NCBI GenBank assembly: GCA_947455215.1
Contig: CANGNA010000033.1
Coordinates: 1 to 43,847 of the forward strand
DNA length: 43,847 nucleotides
DNA from: Chitinophagaceae bacterium
GTDB taxonomy: Bacteria > Bacteroidota > Bacteroidia > Chitinophagales > Chitinophagaceae
Direction: 5' to 3'
Shown: piece by piece, positions 16,376 to 24,054 of the stretch
How positions within the stretch are numbered: the stretch's first letter is position 1
Layout: each line of letters starts with the position of its first letter
Made by a program: the position numbers and the translations under genes
The notes under the pieces: model-generated
The model's input: only the letters and a program-made list of their open reading frames with translations
Database searches by the model: none
What the model was told of the DNA's origin: nothing

Positions 16376-16446
16376 TAAACTTCACCTCCCGCGAAAATAT
16401 GTAGATATCCTCCTTGTCCTGAAATCCTGGCTATCGTGATTCAGAC

Positions 16447-16474
16447 AAAAAAAGCCCACCATATGGCGGGCTTT
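16447..16474 (-). terminator. Subtilase gene terminator
   Basis: On the minus strand, the hairpin AAAGCCCGCCATATGGTGGG closes with CTTT and runs into seven T in total. It is a classic intrinsic terminator about 80 nt after the subtilase stop. Confidence 0.8.
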
Positions 16475-16553
16475 GAAATATGCATTTTGGAACATGTATC
16501 CTGAACCCTGGAATTTGAATTTTGGTTCTTAGAACCTGGAACTTGGAACTTGA

Positions 16554-18809
16554 TTACTGAATAACTGTTTTAATAGTATGGCTGCCAGTAAGGCTGCTTA
16601 CCTTGGTGAGGTAGGTGCCCTTTGGCAGGCTGGTCAGGTCCAGGTCGCGGCGATTGCTGCCGGGCTGTACGCTCCAGGCATTGCAGTATACCATGCGGCC
16701 GGTAAGGTCGTACACGCAGATATCCAGCTGGTCGGTGGCTTTGCCGGTATAGCTGAGCGTAAAGGTGCCGTGGCCGGGGTTAGGATACAGTACGCAATCC
16801 ATAACATCGGCGCCCTGGCTGGCTACGCTGAGGTTGCCCACCATGTAGCGCAGCGCCTTGTAGGCATTGATCTTGCCATGGCCCCACAGGTAGTTGCCGG
16901 TGGCAGGCAGGGTAACGCTGGTAAACGTGTCTTTAATAGCTGTTGCGTTGATGATGTTCTTGGCTTCATCAGGCGTCAGCGATGGGTTCTGCTGCAGCAT
17001 CATGGCCACTATACCACTGGCACATGGCGATGCCATAGAGGTGCCTGCAAACACAGCATAGCCTGCATTGCGGCCGCTGGCAGCATCGGCATGGGTCTGC
17101 ACCAGGTAGGTGTAATCGCTGCCGCCGGGCAAAAAGCTGGGATCGTAAGAGCTGATGGACGATGCCACCGCAAAGCCGGGCGCCGCAATATCGGGCTTCA
17201 CACGGCCATCGGCCGTAGGACCATGACTGGAGAAAGGTGCCAGCTTGCCACGTGCAGCACCGGTAAATGTGTGCGAGGTGCCGTTCACATCGGTATAGCG
17301 TGGCTTGGTATTGTAAGCCGCCACGGTAAGCGCCGAGCGTGTGGAACCAATGTCTGACACGGTATACTCTGCATCGCCGCTGCGCGCAAACGCATAGCCA
17401 TTGCTGGAGAGCGTGCCGTAGTAGCCTGTAGGCGGCAGCACATAGCCTTCCCACATGTTGATGCGGCCATAGCCGCGGGTGCTCAGGCATATCTTATCGT
17501 GCACCTTGCTGTGCAGGTATATAAAGGCATGCGGCTTACCGTTGAACTCTGTAGCCACTGTAGTGATGGTGACCATGCAGGTATCGCCATTGCTGCCTAT
17601 CAGGTTAAAGTCCTGGCTGCCTGTGGCCGATACGCATACCCAGCCCGTAGAGTCTATAGCCACAGCACCGTTATACAGCCTTACGTTCATGCAGTAAGAC
17701 GATACGGTATCGCCCCACACATCTACATAGGTTGTCTGGTGCGCAGTATCCAGGTATGGCGAGAAGTTGACGAATGTGTGTATGATGGTATCGGTAAGCG
17801 TAAAGGTCTTCTGCAGGTGCACGGTATCTTCTGCGTTATTGCCCGCAGCGCAAACAAATATCCTGCCCGGCCCTGTAAGGAAATCGGCCGCCTGGCTGAA
17901 GAGTGAGTTGCCATCGTGCGGGCCCAGTGTGCTGCCCCAGCTCAGGTTCACCACGGCCGGCTTACCTACTGTAGTTGCATAGTGGTATATGTAGTTCATA
18001 CCATCTACCACATCACTCACACCGGTGTTTATCCACTGCAGCGGCGATGGCATGATGCCCACCATCACTATATCGGCCTCGTAGGCAAAGCCGCGATACT
18101 TGCCGCCTACGCTGCCATCTACGCCGCTACCGGCCATTATACCGGCCACGTGTGTGCCGTGCGATGTGATGGTAGTATCGTACCCTACCGCCTTCATAGC
18201 GTTGGTATCGGTAAGCTCTTGCCCATAGGCATAGCCACTTGGTGGTGTGCCCATGGTCTTCTGGTTCCATACACGCTTGATGCGGTACTGGCCGCGGCCG
18301 GTATCGTAAAAGGTAGTATGGTTGTAGTCGAAGCCTGCATCTATAATACCCGCCACCACGTTCTTACCCGTATAGGGCATAGGCAGGTATATACCCATAT
18401 GTGCAGAATCGGCCTTGGTGGTCTTTCTTGCCGAGTCGAGCAGCGGCACCATAGGCAGGTCCATATCTATCCATGCCACGCCCTGTACCTGCGTAAAGGC
18501 TTCCACCTTGTCCTGCGGCACCTGTACCGTCCATATATTGCCGGCACGTGTGCCCACAAATACGCCCATGGCATCGAGCGCGGCCTGGTCTACATCGGCA
18601 CCCACCTTTATCATGGCGCTGATGTACTTTTTACCGTTGATGATCTTGTACACGTATTCGGGCACAAACTTGTCTTTGCCTGCCTTCTTTACCCTGCTAA
18701 GGTACTGGAGGGTAGGAGCAGACAGGCCGGTCTGTGTGGCCTTTTGCTGTGCGCGGAGCGCGGGTATGATGAGGCCGCTCAACAGCAGCCCTGCTAACAC
18801 TTTCTTCAT
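16554..18809 (-). CDS. Secreted S8 (subtilisin-like) serine protease with T9SS sorting domain
   Basis: A 751-residue exported protease. The start at 18809 gives the signal peptide MKKVLAGLLLSGLIIPALRAQ; an ATG 12 nt earlier would add MILL. The catalytic triad is visible: Asp157 in GIIDAGFD, His217 in SHGTHVAGIMAGSG, and Ser about 591 in GTSMASPCASGIVAM. There is a large insertion between His and Ser, likely a beta-sandwich. The C-terminal 80 residues (VLYPNPGHGTF, then LTGRMVY and LPKGTYL) form a type A T9SS sorting domain, so it crosses the outer membrane by type IX secretion and may be cell-attached. It stands alone, with a strong terminator behind it. The substrate is unknown. Confidence 0.95.
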   Translation of the reverse strand: MKKVLAGLLLSGLIIPALRAQQKATQTGLSAPTLQYLSRVKKAGKDKFVPEYVYKIINGKKYISAMIKVGADVDQAALDAMGVFVGTRAGNIWTVQVPQDKVEAFTQVQGVAWIDMDLPMVPLLDSARKTTKADSAHMGIYLPMPYTGKNVVAGIIDAGFDYNHTTFYDTGRGQYRIKRVWNQKTMGTPPSGYAYGQELTDTNAMKAVGYDTTITSHGTHVAGIMAGSGVDGSVGGKYRGFAYEADIVMVGIMPSPLQWINTGVSDVVDGMNYIYHYATTVGKPAVVNLSWGSTLGPHDGNSLFSQAADFLTGPGRIFVCAAGNNAEDTVHLQKTFTLTDTIIHTFVNFSPYLDTAHQTTYVDVWGDTVSSYCMNVRLYNGAVAIDSTGWVCVSATGSQDFNLIGSNGDTCMVTITTVATEFNGKPHAFIYLHSKVHDKICLSTRGYGRINMWEGYVLPPTGYYGTLSSNGYAFARSGDAEYTVSDIGSTRSALTVAAYNTKPRYTDVNGTSHTFTGAARGKLAPFSSHGPTADGRVKPDIAAPGFAVASSISSYDPSFLPGGSDYTYLVQTHADAASGRNAGYAVFAGTSMASPCASGIVAMMLQQNPSLTPDEAKNIINATAIKDTFTSVTLPATGNYLWGHGKINAYKALRYMVGNLSVASQGADVMDCVLYPNPGHGTFTLSYTGKATDQLDICVYDLTGRMVYCNAWSVQPGSNRRDLDLTSLPKGTYLTKVSSLTGSHTIKTVIQ

Positions 18810-18857
18810 AAGTAGTATCACTTGTGCTTTAAAGTTAATTGATTTTGGGGAGTTTTA

Positions 18858-18878
18858 CCGCAAAGGACGCAAAGAGGG
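18858..18878. repeat. Dispersed repeat family 4 (GCAAAG motif)
   Basis: CGCAAAGGACGCAAAGAGG recurs as CGCAAAGTACGCAAAGAGG at 20443-20461. Such GCAAAG doublets are familiar intergenic filler in Bacteroidota. Confidence 0.55.
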
Positions 18879-18927
18879 TGGTTGGATGGCTACGCTGACG
18901 GGCGTTACAAACGCCGAGCCGCTGCAT

Positions 18928-19010
18928 CCTCGTTATAAACGAGGACGAGCGTAGTGGCAGAGCCTATGTCCGTGCCGCACTTCGACAAGCTCAGTGTGAC
19001 ACTCCGTAGT
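18928..19010. repeat. Small palindrome plus family 1 repeat copy
   Basis: CCTCGTT-ATA-AACGAGG (18928-18944) is a perfect inverted repeat. It is followed by a family 1 hairpin with the plain loop (18964-19010: GTGCCGCACTTCGACAAGCT, then CAGTGTGACAC). The rest of 18810-19070 shows nothing else. Confidence 0.7.
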
Positions 19011-19070
19011 GAGCTGTTATCAGCAAATGATCACTTTTTCCGAATAACACCTCGCAACGGCCAGCCAGAG

Positions 19071-19427
19071 CTAATAAAACGCTTCTTCGAAGTGGATGAT
19101 CTCGGTTACGGTGCCGCGGCTGAGGGATACGCTGATGATGTCGAAACGGATGTTGCGGTATTGTGGGTGCTGGTCGGCAAAGGCCAGTGCGGCATCGCGC
19201 AGGTGCTGCTGTTTGCGGGTATTCACCGCCTCCTCGGGGAAGCCGAAGGCCAGACCGCTGCGGGTCTTTACCTCTACAATGGCCAGTATATCATCTTTAA
19301 AGGCTATGATATCGACCTCTTTTTTGCCATGGCGCCAGTTTTTATTAATAATAGTATAACCTTTCTTTAGCAAAAACTCTTCTGCTAATTGTTCTCCCTT
19401 TATACCAATTTTACTATGTTTGGACAT
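19071..19427 (-). CDS. yraN: YraN family protein (UPF0102)
   Basis: A 118-residue protein of the YraN family, which has a restriction-endonuclease-like fold but no settled function. Family blocks: GIKGEQLAEEFLLKKGYTI at the N-terminus, KEVDIIAFKDDILAIVEVKTRS (the E-D-ExK-like core), and FDIISV later. Length is normal. Its ATG is only 18 nt from the divergent isomerase ATG, so promoters must overlap coding sequence or transcripts be nearly leaderless. In the family, roles in DNA recombination or repair have been proposed. Nothing here settles that. Confidence 0.93.
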   Translation of the reverse strand: MSKHSKIGIKGEQLAEEFLLKKGYTIINKNWRHGKKEVDIIAFKDDILAIVEVKTRSGLAFGFPEEAVNTRKQQHLRDAALAFADQHPQYRNIRFDIISVSLSRGTVTEIIHFEEAFY

Positions 19428-19445
19428 TAAACGATAAAAATAAGC

Positions 19446-20429
19446 ATGAAAAAGTTAGTACAGGAATTTGCTACCCAACTTCAGGAGGGTTTGATCATAG
19501 GAAAAAGTCATCGTTTTGTTACTCCACAGGCAGCGTTCACCAATGTGGTAGTTACCGGCCTTGGCGGCAGCGGCATTGGCGGATCTATTGTACAGAACTA
19601 CGTGTTCGACCAACTGAAGATGCCTTTTGTAGTGAATAAAGATTACTTCCTGCCTGCATTTGTCAGCAAGAGCTCATTGGTTATCGTTTGTTCTTATTCC
19701 GGCAATACGGAAGAGACCGTAGAAGCCCTGAACCATGCCCTGAAGATGAAGTCTACCGTTATCTGCATCACATCGGGTGGTAAGATAGCCGAGATAGCGA
19801 AGAAGAAGGGACTGGATTGTATACTGGTGCCTGCAGGCATGCCGCCGCGCTCTTGCCTGGGCTACTCGCTGATACAGATACTGTACACGCTGAACCATTT
19901 TAACCTGATAGATAACAAGTTTGAAAAGGAGATAGCAGCCACCATCAAAAGCATGAAGGCCGCTGAAAAAGATACGCAGAAGAAGGCCAAAGTACTGGCT
20001 AAAAAGATCTTCGGCAAGCTGCCTATCATCTACTCATCGGCTACTTACGAGGGCGTGGCCATCCGCTTCCGCCAGCAGCTGAACGAGAACAGCAAGATGC
20101 TGTGCTGGCATGGTGCTATACCGGAAATGAACCACAACGAGCTGGTAGGCTGGCGCGATGATGCCAAAGACAAAGTGGTGATACTGCTGCGTAACGACGA
20201 CGACTATGAGCGTGTGCAGACCAGGATGGAGATCAACAAGAAGATATTCAAAAAGTATACTCCGAACATAGTAGAGGTATTCTCTGAGGGCAAGAGTTAC
20301 TGGGAGAAGGCCTTCTACCTGATACACCTGACGGACTGGGTATCTGTGATACTGGCCGATATGCGTGAACTGGATGCTACTGAGGTAAAGGTGATCGACT
20401 TCCTGAAGGGATCGCTGGCCAAGTCTTAG
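19446..20429 (+). CDS. SIS-domain bifunctional phosphoglucose/phosphomannose isomerase
   Basis: A 327-residue cytosolic sugar-phosphate isomerase that should interconvert glucose-6-phosphate or mannose-6-phosphate with fructose-6-phosphate. Blocks: GLGGSGIGGSI and CSYSGNTEETVE (phosphosugar-binding SIS loop), MPPRSCLGYSL, and EMNHNELVGW, where the Glu is the proposed catalytic base. Length and order fit the PGI/PMI family, not classical Pgi. It is divergent from yraN. No metabolic operon surrounds it, and ChaN-like follows 154 nt later. Which substrate dominates cannot be told. Confidence 0.9.
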   Translation: MKKLVQEFATQLQEGLIIGKSHRFVTPQAAFTNVVVTGLGGSGIGGSIVQNYVFDQLKMPFVVNKDYFLPAFVSKSSLVIVCSYSGNTEETVEALNHALKMKSTVICITSGGKIAEIAKKKGLDCILVPAGMPPRSCLGYSLIQILYTLNHFNLIDNKFEKEIAATIKSMKAAEKDTQKKAKVLAKKIFGKLPIIYSSATYEGVAIRFRQQLNENSKMLCWHGAIPEMNHNELVGWRDDAKDKVVILLRNDDDYERVQTRMEINKKIFKKYTPNIVEVFSEGKSYWEKAFYLIHLTDWVSVILADMRELDATEVKVIDFLKGSLAKS

Positions 20430-20441
20430 TTGCGGCGGTTC

Positions 20442-20461
20442 TCGCAAAGTACGCAAAGAGG
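20442..20461. repeat. Dispersed repeat family 4 (second copy)
   Basis: TCGCAAAGTACGCAAAGAGG, partner of 18858-18878. It is followed by another GCGCAAAG. Confidence 0.5.
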
Positions 20462-20583
20462 TTTTCAAGCAAGCAGAGTGCGCAAAGCCCCTCAAACAAC
20501 AACAATATTTATGCACCCTTTTGATACACGTCAAAAGGGTGCTTTATTTCGCGGCAATTCATAGCTTTACACAAACGAGTTAA

Positions 20584-21507
20584 ATGAAACGTATCCTTTT
20601 TTCTTTGGCGCTGCTGGCGTCGTCGGTATGTAGTTGGGCGCAATTGTCGGAAGCCAACTACCGTATCTATTCTGTAAAGCTGGATAAGGAAGTGCCGCTG
20701 AATGTGGTGGCCGAAGACCTGATCAACTACGATGTACTCTTCTTTGGCGAAGAGCACAACGACAGCGTGACGCACTACCTGGAGCATACACTGTTCGCGC
20801 TATTATTTGATAAGTACCCCGATGTGGCCTTATCTATGGAGATGTTCGAAAGGGATGTGCAACCGGTGATGAATGAGTACCTGCTGGGCTTCATCAAAGA
20901 AAAGCAATTTATAAAGGATGCGCGTGCGTGGAGCAACTACCGCGACTACAGGCCGATGGTAGAGTTTGCCAAAGCGAACGGCATAGATGTGATCTGCGCC
21001 AACGCCGCGGGCCGCTACAGCAACCTGGCAGGCCGCAAGGGGCAGGAGTACCTGAAGAAGCTGCCCAATGCATCGAAAGACAATTTTGCACCACTACCCT
21101 ACAAGGTAGCCACCGGCAAATACCTGGAGAAGCTGACAGGCGTGGGCGAACACAGCACAGGCAGCGATACTGCCAAGGCCCCCGCTATGCCGGCAGGCAT
21201 GGGTGGCTTCGACCTGGTAACAGCCCAATCGCTGTGGGACGCTACAATGGCCTATTCTATTGCCGAATACAAGAAGAAAGGCGCTAACAAGAGTAAGAAG
21301 ATCATGCAGGTAAATGGCCGCTTCCATAGCGATGAGGGGTTTGCGGTAGTGGAGCAGCTGGGCGAATACAACCCCAAGCTGAAGAAGATGGTCGTATCTA
21401 CCTGCAGCGATGAATCGTTCCCGAAGATAGACTGGAGCAAGTACAAGAAGAATGGCAACTACATTATAGTTACTGACCCCAAGGTACCGCGTACGTACGA
21501 CAACTAA
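20584..21507 (+). CDS. ChaN-like haem-binding exported protein (DUF399-type)
   Basis: A 307-residue exported protein. The N-terminus MKRILFSLALLASSVCSWAQ is a signal peptide; a lipobox is not convincing. The family landmarks are FFGEEHNDSVTHYLE near the N-terminus, SMEMFERDVQPVMNEYL, and VNGRFHSDEGFAVVEQL in the C-terminal half. ChaN proteins bind haem, possibly for iron acquisition. Whether haem ligands are conserved here I cannot judge. It ends before a strong bidirectional terminator. No iron-uptake genes are adjacent in the window, so the role is only a family inference. Confidence 0.82.
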   Translation: MKRILFSLALLASSVCSWAQLSEANYRIYSVKLDKEVPLNVVAEDLINYDVLFFGEEHNDSVTHYLEHTLFALLFDKYPDVALSMEMFERDVQPVMNEYLLGFIKEKQFIKDARAWSNYRDYRPMVEFAKANGIDVICANAAGRYSNLAGRKGQEYLKKLPNASKDNFAPLPYKVATGKYLEKLTGVGEHSTGSDTAKAPAMPAGMGGFDLVTAQSLWDATMAYSIAEYKKKGANKSKKIMQVNGRFHSDEGFAVVEQLGEYNPKLKKMVVSTCSDESFPKIDWSKYKKNGNYIIVTDPKVPRTYDN

Positions 21508-21546
21508 AGAAGTCAGGAGTCGAAATCTGGAAGTACCAGAGCACAT

Positions 21547-21581
21547 AAAAAAAGGTCTTGTGCCAGCACAAGACCTTTTTT
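21547..21581. terminator. Bidirectional terminator
   Basis: A long stem, AAAAAAGGTCTTGTG with CACAAGACCTTTTTT, and a CCAG loop. It lies between the convergent ChaN-like gene and the lipoprotein gene, with T-runs on both strands. Confidence 0.9.
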
Positions 21582-21603
21582 AGTTATTGACTATTGTAGT
21601 ATA

Positions 21604-22149
21604 CTATTTCAATGCCTGAAAGGAGTTAAAGAACTCGCTGATCTCTGGGTTGGTACCCTGATCTTTCTTTACGATCACAGTAAGATCGTATTTCCTGCCA
21701 TTGGTGATGCATTGCTTCACTATGGTGATGTCGTCTTTACCATCATAGATAAAAGCCCTGCCGGGATATCCGTTCAGTTCAATTCTTTCACCCTGTACGT
21801 CGGCCTTTTCGGTAAAGTCGCGGTAGCGCATACGGATAGAACTATCCAGCATCACATCCAGCAATACAGTATCGGCAATGAACTTCTGCGGGCAGTCTGT
21901 ATAACTTACCTGGAACAGCTTGAACTTATTGATGGCCATAGCAGATGGCTTCCAGGTGACGAAATGTGTTTTTTGCTTACCGAAAGGAGTTACTTCTGTT
22001 TTATCGGTCTTATCTACCTTGCCGGGCATCCGGACGGAGAAACCACCTTCACCGGAAGTGTATACAGCCCATTGCTCCTTTCCGCCGCCACAAGAGGCCA
22101 GCATGAACAAAGACAGCATGACTGCTGAAAAAAACGTTATAGAGCGCAT
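21604..22149 (-). CDS. Hypothetical lipoprotein
   Basis: A 181-residue exported protein with a clear lipobox: MRSITFFSAVMLSLFMLASC, Cys20 then GGGKE. The mature part contains VYTSGEGGFSVRMPGKVDKT and later LNGYPGRAFIYDGKDDI, an alpha/beta pattern seen in small Bacteroidota lipoproteins. I cannot assign a function. It is preceded by a perfect TAGTTTTG -7 box 36 nt upstream, so it is probably its own transcription unit, and it ends at the bidirectional terminator. Confidence 0.85.
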   Translation of the reverse strand: MRSITFFSAVMLSLFMLASCGGGKEQWAVYTSGEGGFSVRMPGKVDKTDKTEVTPFGKQKTHFVTWKPSAMAINKFKLFQVSYTDCPQKFIADTVLLDVMLDSSIRMRYRDFTEKADVQGERIELNGYPGRAFIYDGKDDITIVKQCITNGRKYDLTVIVKKDQGTNPEISEFFNSFQALK

Positions 22150-22185
22150 AATTAGCTTTTAGAGGTGATGATTCAAAAAAGATAG

Positions 22186-22193
22186 CAAAACTA
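22186..22193 (-). promoter_or_regulatory. -7 promoter box of the lipoprotein gene
   Basis: A perfect TAGTTTTG on the minus strand, 36 nt before the ATG. Confidence 0.5.
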
Positions 22194-22266
22194 AAAAAGA
22201 CATATACACTCTTCCAGCTTTGCTATCCCCGTAATATTTATTGACCGGTGAAGTACAGGACCATCA

Positions 22267-22587
22267 TTATTTTTTCTTTTCTTCTTTGCCCTTGGCTGCT
22301 TCTTTGTTGGCTTTGTGGCGCATATCAGGTGTACCGTCCTTCTTCATAGGGCCGGCAGGCTTAGCCTTTGCAGCTTCCTTATTGTCTTTATAACGCATAT
22401 CAGGAGTACCGTCCTTCTTCAGCTTGGTAGCTTTCTTTTCAGTAGCAGCAGGTGCATCGGCCTTCTTTTTGTCGGATGCCTTTTCTGCTTTCATAGCCTT
22501 CTTGTCAGTAGCTTTTTTGTCTTGTGCGAATGATCCCTGGCCAGCGAAAACGAGGAGCGCTACCAGCATGCAAATGAGCTTTTTCAT
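22267..22587 (-). CDS. Small secreted Lys-rich repeat protein
   Basis: 106 residues: signal peptide MKKLICMLVALLVFAGQGSF with AQ at the cleavage site, then a very Lys/Ala-rich chain. Two near-identical segments of about 20 residues, KKDGTPDMRYKDNKEAAK and KKDGTPDMRHKANKEAAK, lie in the second half. The first half is made of KKA/DKKA blocks. The mature protein would be extremely basic and probably disordered in the periplasm or outside the cell. I chose the ATG at 22587 because it starts the signal peptide; a longer reading adds MYIFIPQNKID. I recall KDGTPDMR-type proteins in other Bacteroidota but know no function. Confidence 0.82.
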   Translation of the reverse strand: MKKLICMLVALLVFAGQGSFAQDKKATDKKAMKAEKASDKKKADAPAATEKKATKLKKDGTPDMRYKDNKEAAKAKPAGPMKKDGTPDMRHKANKEAAKGKEEKKK

Positions 22588-22713
22588 ATCGATTTTATTT
22601 TGAGGTATAAAGATATACAACTGCTTGAATTAATCCACTATTTAAGAGAAACTAAATTATAACATAGCCCTCCTTGCCTACGGCTTTTAACATTGCTTTG
22701 GTAGGTTGTTGAG

Positions 22714-22721
22714 TATGTTTG
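22714..22721 (+). promoter_or_regulatory. Promoter of the DUF695 gene
   Basis: A perfect TATGTTTG box, with a TTG 18 nt upstream as a -33 element. The ATG at 22728 is 6 nt after the box, so the mRNA is leaderless or nearly so. This spacing also excludes the TTG at 22719 as a start. Confidence 0.55.
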
Positions 22722-22727
22722 CAATAT

Positions 22728-23552
22728 ATGAACAAATGTTTTGGCAGATCATCGACAATGCTCCTGGCTATTTTACTGACATGTACAGTACAGCATGTAT
22801 ATGCCCAAAACGAAATGTGGGATTCCTACATAACCAGGATGAACGATAAGCCAGCTACCATTATGCTGGATATGAACCTGATCTTTTCGGCACCAGACTC
22901 CCGCTACCCTTACCTGGTGATCACCGGGCCTAAGACAACCAATGTTGGGCCATCGGGCATTCCGGCGCCTGCCGAAATGGAAGAGCTGGAGCGGGTACTA
23001 GATGCTACTGACAACTTCCTGATGGGGGCTACGAGTAAGATACTGGCCGGCACCGTAACCTACAATGGCCAGCGCAATAACTACTATTATGTGCGCGATA
23101 CCATGGTAGTGCGCAATGCTATACAACGCATGTATAAGCGCAACTTTCCGGGTATCCCTTACTCGCTGGCCATAAAAAAAGATGAGCTGTGGCTGACGTA
23201 CAGGACCTTCCTGTTCCCTAACGACACCACCCAAAACTGGATGGACAATAACCGCAACATCACCACCATGCTGCAAAGCGGGGACAGCCTGACGACGCCG
23301 AGAACCATCACGTTTGCGGCCTGCTTCTCGTCGGACACTGCACGCAACGATTTTAGCAGTTATGTAAGCGGCAAGGGGTACAACATAGAAAAATCGCCGG
23401 TGATGAAGGTGGGTAAGGACAACTACTGTGTGCTCTTCTCTAAGGTAGACAAGATAGACCTGAATGCCATTAACGGCACTACCCTGCAACTGCGGGAAGC
23501 AGTGAAGCAATACAAAGGTGTGTATAATAGCTGGGTGGCACCGAAGAAGTAA
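22728..23552 (+). CDS. Exported DUF695-family protein
   Basis: 274 residues starting MNKCFGRSSTMLLAILLTCT, a signal peptide ending near VYAQ. The mature protein opens with NEMWDSYITRMNDKPATIMLDMNL, matching the W-x-x-Y start of DUF695. A C-terminal part from about 190 (ITFAACFSSDTARNDFSSYV, KGYNIEKSP) resembles the RraB-like fold that often follows DUF695. DUF695 proteins are usually cytosolic, so export here is a variation. The function is unknown. It is a single-gene unit between repeat-bearing intergenic regions. Confidence 0.75.
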   Translation: MNKCFGRSSTMLLAILLTCTVQHVYAQNEMWDSYITRMNDKPATIMLDMNLIFSAPDSRYPYLVITGPKTTNVGPSGIPAPAEMEELERVLDATDNFLMGATSKILAGTVTYNGQRNNYYYVRDTMVVRNAIQRMYKRNFPGIPYSLAIKKDELWLTYRTFLFPNDTTQNWMDNNRNITTMLQSGDSLTTPRTITFAACFSSDTARNDFSSYVSGKGYNIEKSPVMKVGKDNYCVLFSKVDKIDLNAINGTTLQLREAVKQYKGVYNSWVAPKK

Positions 23553-24054
23553 GGGGTGCTTTGGACTGATCCGGACGACGTCCGGTGCCTGTTCCGAAAA
23601 CATTTTGGACACCGGCTGTCTCTAGCAAATGACAACCTGAATGGCAGTGATATTTACTTAAGAGTCCTGTTGGGTATCTTTCGCTCTTACAGAGCTCGAC
23701 CAACTTCTTTAATCTACCCGGGACTGCATCCCGGGCTGTTATCTTTCGGTCTTTCAGACCTTATGCTTCTTGACTAAAGGACATTTCTTCGGCTGAGCCG
23801 AGACACGGTAAAGGGAAGTGGCGTTAGCGCAACCAAAACGAATACGTCCTTACGCGAGATTGCTTTTCCGAAAGCGTTCGGGACAGGCTGTTCCTCGCAG
23901 AGACACCTATTTTTTGATACAAAACAAATACATCCCGATGTGAGATGGCGTCGTTCCTCGCCATGACCGGTGTGGGTGGGCTGCTGACGTTGGGTAAATG
24001 ATTACGATCCCTATTACCCGTGGCTGTGACCAGTTTTTATTAGCTAAGATAGTA
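23553..24054. repeat. Repeat-filled intergenic region
   Basis: About 500 bp between convergent genes, with no gene seen. Contents: an inverted repeat CCGGACG-A-CGTCCGG (23575-23589); a hairpin pair CCGGGA-ctgca-TCCCGG with CGGTCTTTCAGACC nearby (about 23718-23762), of a kind I recall dispersed in Bacteroidota; a long-form family 2 copy containing CCGAAAGCGTTCGG (23829-23902); and a short-form family 2 copy (23921-23969). Confidence 0.75.

Larger units (their letters stand above)
15263..16553. other. Gene-free repeat-rich region right of the island
   Basis: About 1.3 kb without a credible gene. In order: a 140-bp palindromic element (15313-15452), the right inverted flank (15521-15650) including the hairpin GGAAACA-GTTG-TGTTTCC, an A-B-A-B tandem array (15683-16375) and the subtilase terminator. 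Open frames at 15740-16307 run through the repeats and have repetitive, nonsense translations. Confidence 0.85.

Noticed and set aside
10427-16553. Prophage or insertion sequence
   Set aside because: No integrase, transposase or phage structural gene was found; the island holds only three genes and noncoding repeats.
17916-18797. A 293-residue plus-strand protein opposite the subtilase
   Set aside because: Antisense to a gene with a complete catalytic triad and sorting domain; the antisense translation is Ala/His/Tyr-rich without domains.
23575-23589. CCGGACG-A-CGTCCGG as terminator of the DUF695 gene
   Set aside because: A one-base spacer cannot form the full hairpin in RNA and no T-run follows, so it is listed only as an inverted repeat.
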